Assembly: GCA_018381425.1 (NCBI GenBank)
Contig: JAGZRY010000117.1
Coordinates: 1-5,594, forward strand
DNA from: Haemophilus parainfluenzae
Lineage (GTDB): Bacteria; Pseudomonadota; Gammaproteobacteria; Enterobacterales; Pasteurellaceae
Reading direction: 5' to 3'
Length of the DNA stretch: 5,594 nt
Shown here: positions 4,840-5,594 of the stretch, piece after piece
Numbering within the stretch: the first letter of the stretch is position 1
Layout of the letters: each line of letters starts with the position of its first letter
Notes under the pieces: generated by a model
The model's database searches: none
Seen by the model: the letters and a program-made list of their open reading frames with translations, nothing else
Told to the model about the DNA's origin: nothing
Program-made: the position numbers and the translations under genes

Positions 4840-5594
4840 GCAGCCGCCTTCGGGTGGCTGTGTGTTGAAACAAGTATAAAGGCAAATATTATTCAGATTG
4901 GAAACGGCAGCCGCCTTCGGGTGGCTGTGTGTTGAAACACATGCTCCAATATTTTAACCACCGCCACATACGCAGCCGCCTTCGGGTGGCTGTGTGTTGA
5001 AACTACCAATCAAATCTTAAACCGCATCACAAGCGACGCAGCCACCTTCGGGTGGCTGTGTGTTGAAACTAATTCTTTATTATCTTTTGGGTAAGTAATA
5101 AAAGCAGCCACCTTCGGGTGGCTGTGTGTTGAAACTTATTTATACCCTAACAATAGACCTATCAAAGTGCAGCCACCTTCGGGTGGCTGTGTGTTGAAAC
5201 CTTTTGGAGAAGTATAAATGGGAAAAATTACTGGCAGCCACCTTCGGGTGGCTGTGTGTTGAAACGTTGAAGTATTAAGCAATGTTGCGGTAGCTTTCAG
5301 CAGCCACCTTCGGGTGGCTGTGTGTTGAAACAATTTGTAATGGTGTAATAGATAAACCAAACAAGCAGCCACCTTCGGGTGGCTGTGTGTTGAAACTTTA
5401 TCACCGTCTAAAATACGACAATATGATTTAGCAGCCACCTTCGGGTGGCTGTGTGTTGAAACAAGTCATCAGGTAAATCCCAACGCAAAAGAGAAGGCAG
5501 CCACCTTCGGGTGGCTGTGTGTTGAAACTAATCATTAGAGTATCTAGAATTGAAAAATATCTGGCAGCCACCTTCGGGTGGCTGTGTGTTGAAA
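4840..5594 (+). CRISPR. Type I-C CRISPR array, 12 repeats and 11 spacers, cut by the window edge
   Basis: The repeat is 32 bases, begins GCAGCC and ends GTTGAAAC. Repeats start at 4840, 4907, 4972, 5038, 5104, 5169, 5234, 5300, 5365, 5431, 5497 and 5564; the last lacks its final C at the window end. The 11 spacers are 33-35 bases (35, 33, 34, 34, 33, 33, 34, 33, 34, 34, 35), all different and mostly AT-rich. Each repeat folds into an 8-bp stem, CAGCCACC with GGTGGCTG, closed by a TTCG tetraloop. This leaves an 11-base 3' segment TGTGTTGAAAC, the length of the 5' handle made by Cas5c in type I-C. Repeats 1-3 have G at position 7 and repeats 4-12 have A; otherwise the repeats are identical. Leader position and repeat orientation agree that transcription runs left to right and that the newest spacers are at the left. 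Confidence 0.99.

Noticed and set aside
4840..4871. First repeat hairpin as an intrinsic terminator for cas2
   Set aside because: The GC-rich stem is not followed by a U tract, and the same hairpin occurs in every repeat.
5136..5438. Minus-strand open frame across the array
   Set aside because: It is made of translated repeats and spacers, giving a recurring THSHPKVAA-like or TQPPEGG-like pattern; it is not a gene.

Overview
The window is the downstream part of a type I-C (Dvulg) CRISPR-Cas locus, all on the + strand. In order it holds the 3' end of cas8c with an internal cas11c start, cas7c, cas4, an unrelated AT-rich gene of the DUF3800 family, cas1, cas2, a leader of about 190 bp, and the first 12 repeats and 11 spacers of an array that runs off the right edge. 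cas3, cas5c and the 5' part of cas8c would be expected to the left, outside the window.

Organism: most likely a Neisseriaceae, probably a commensal Neisseria. The evidence is an exact 12-base AG-DUS uptake sequence (1639-1650) and an exact AG-mucDUS (1807-1818) inside cas4, plus a further 10-base DUS core at the end of cas7c (1291-1300). The region also carries two exact 9-base uptake cores of the Haemophilus influenzae type (1352-1360 and 3742-3750). It therefore looks like a mosaic shaped by natural transformation, possibly including exchange with Pasteurellaceae. Species assignment from sequence reading alone is not secure.

How the genes work together: Cas8c, the Cas11c translated from inside its gene, and Cas7c are Cascade subunits, with Cas5c (off window) cutting the repeat hairpins. 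Cas4, Cas1 and Cas2 form the adaptation machinery that selects and inserts new spacers next to the leader. The leader precedes a strongly hairpin-forming 32-bp repeat and carries a boxA-like antitermination element, a possible promoter and several inverted repeats.

The main oddity is the 408-residue DUF3800 protein gene lodged between cas4 and cas1. It splits the adaptation genes, has base composition very unlike its neighbours, has its own ribosome binding site, and ends next to an uptake-sequence-like element. It is best read as a horizontally acquired cargo gene, possibly a nuclease-like defence or CRISPR accessory gene. A second notable pattern is a single base change shared by the three leader-proximal repeats only, which dates recent spacer acquisition relative to that mutation.
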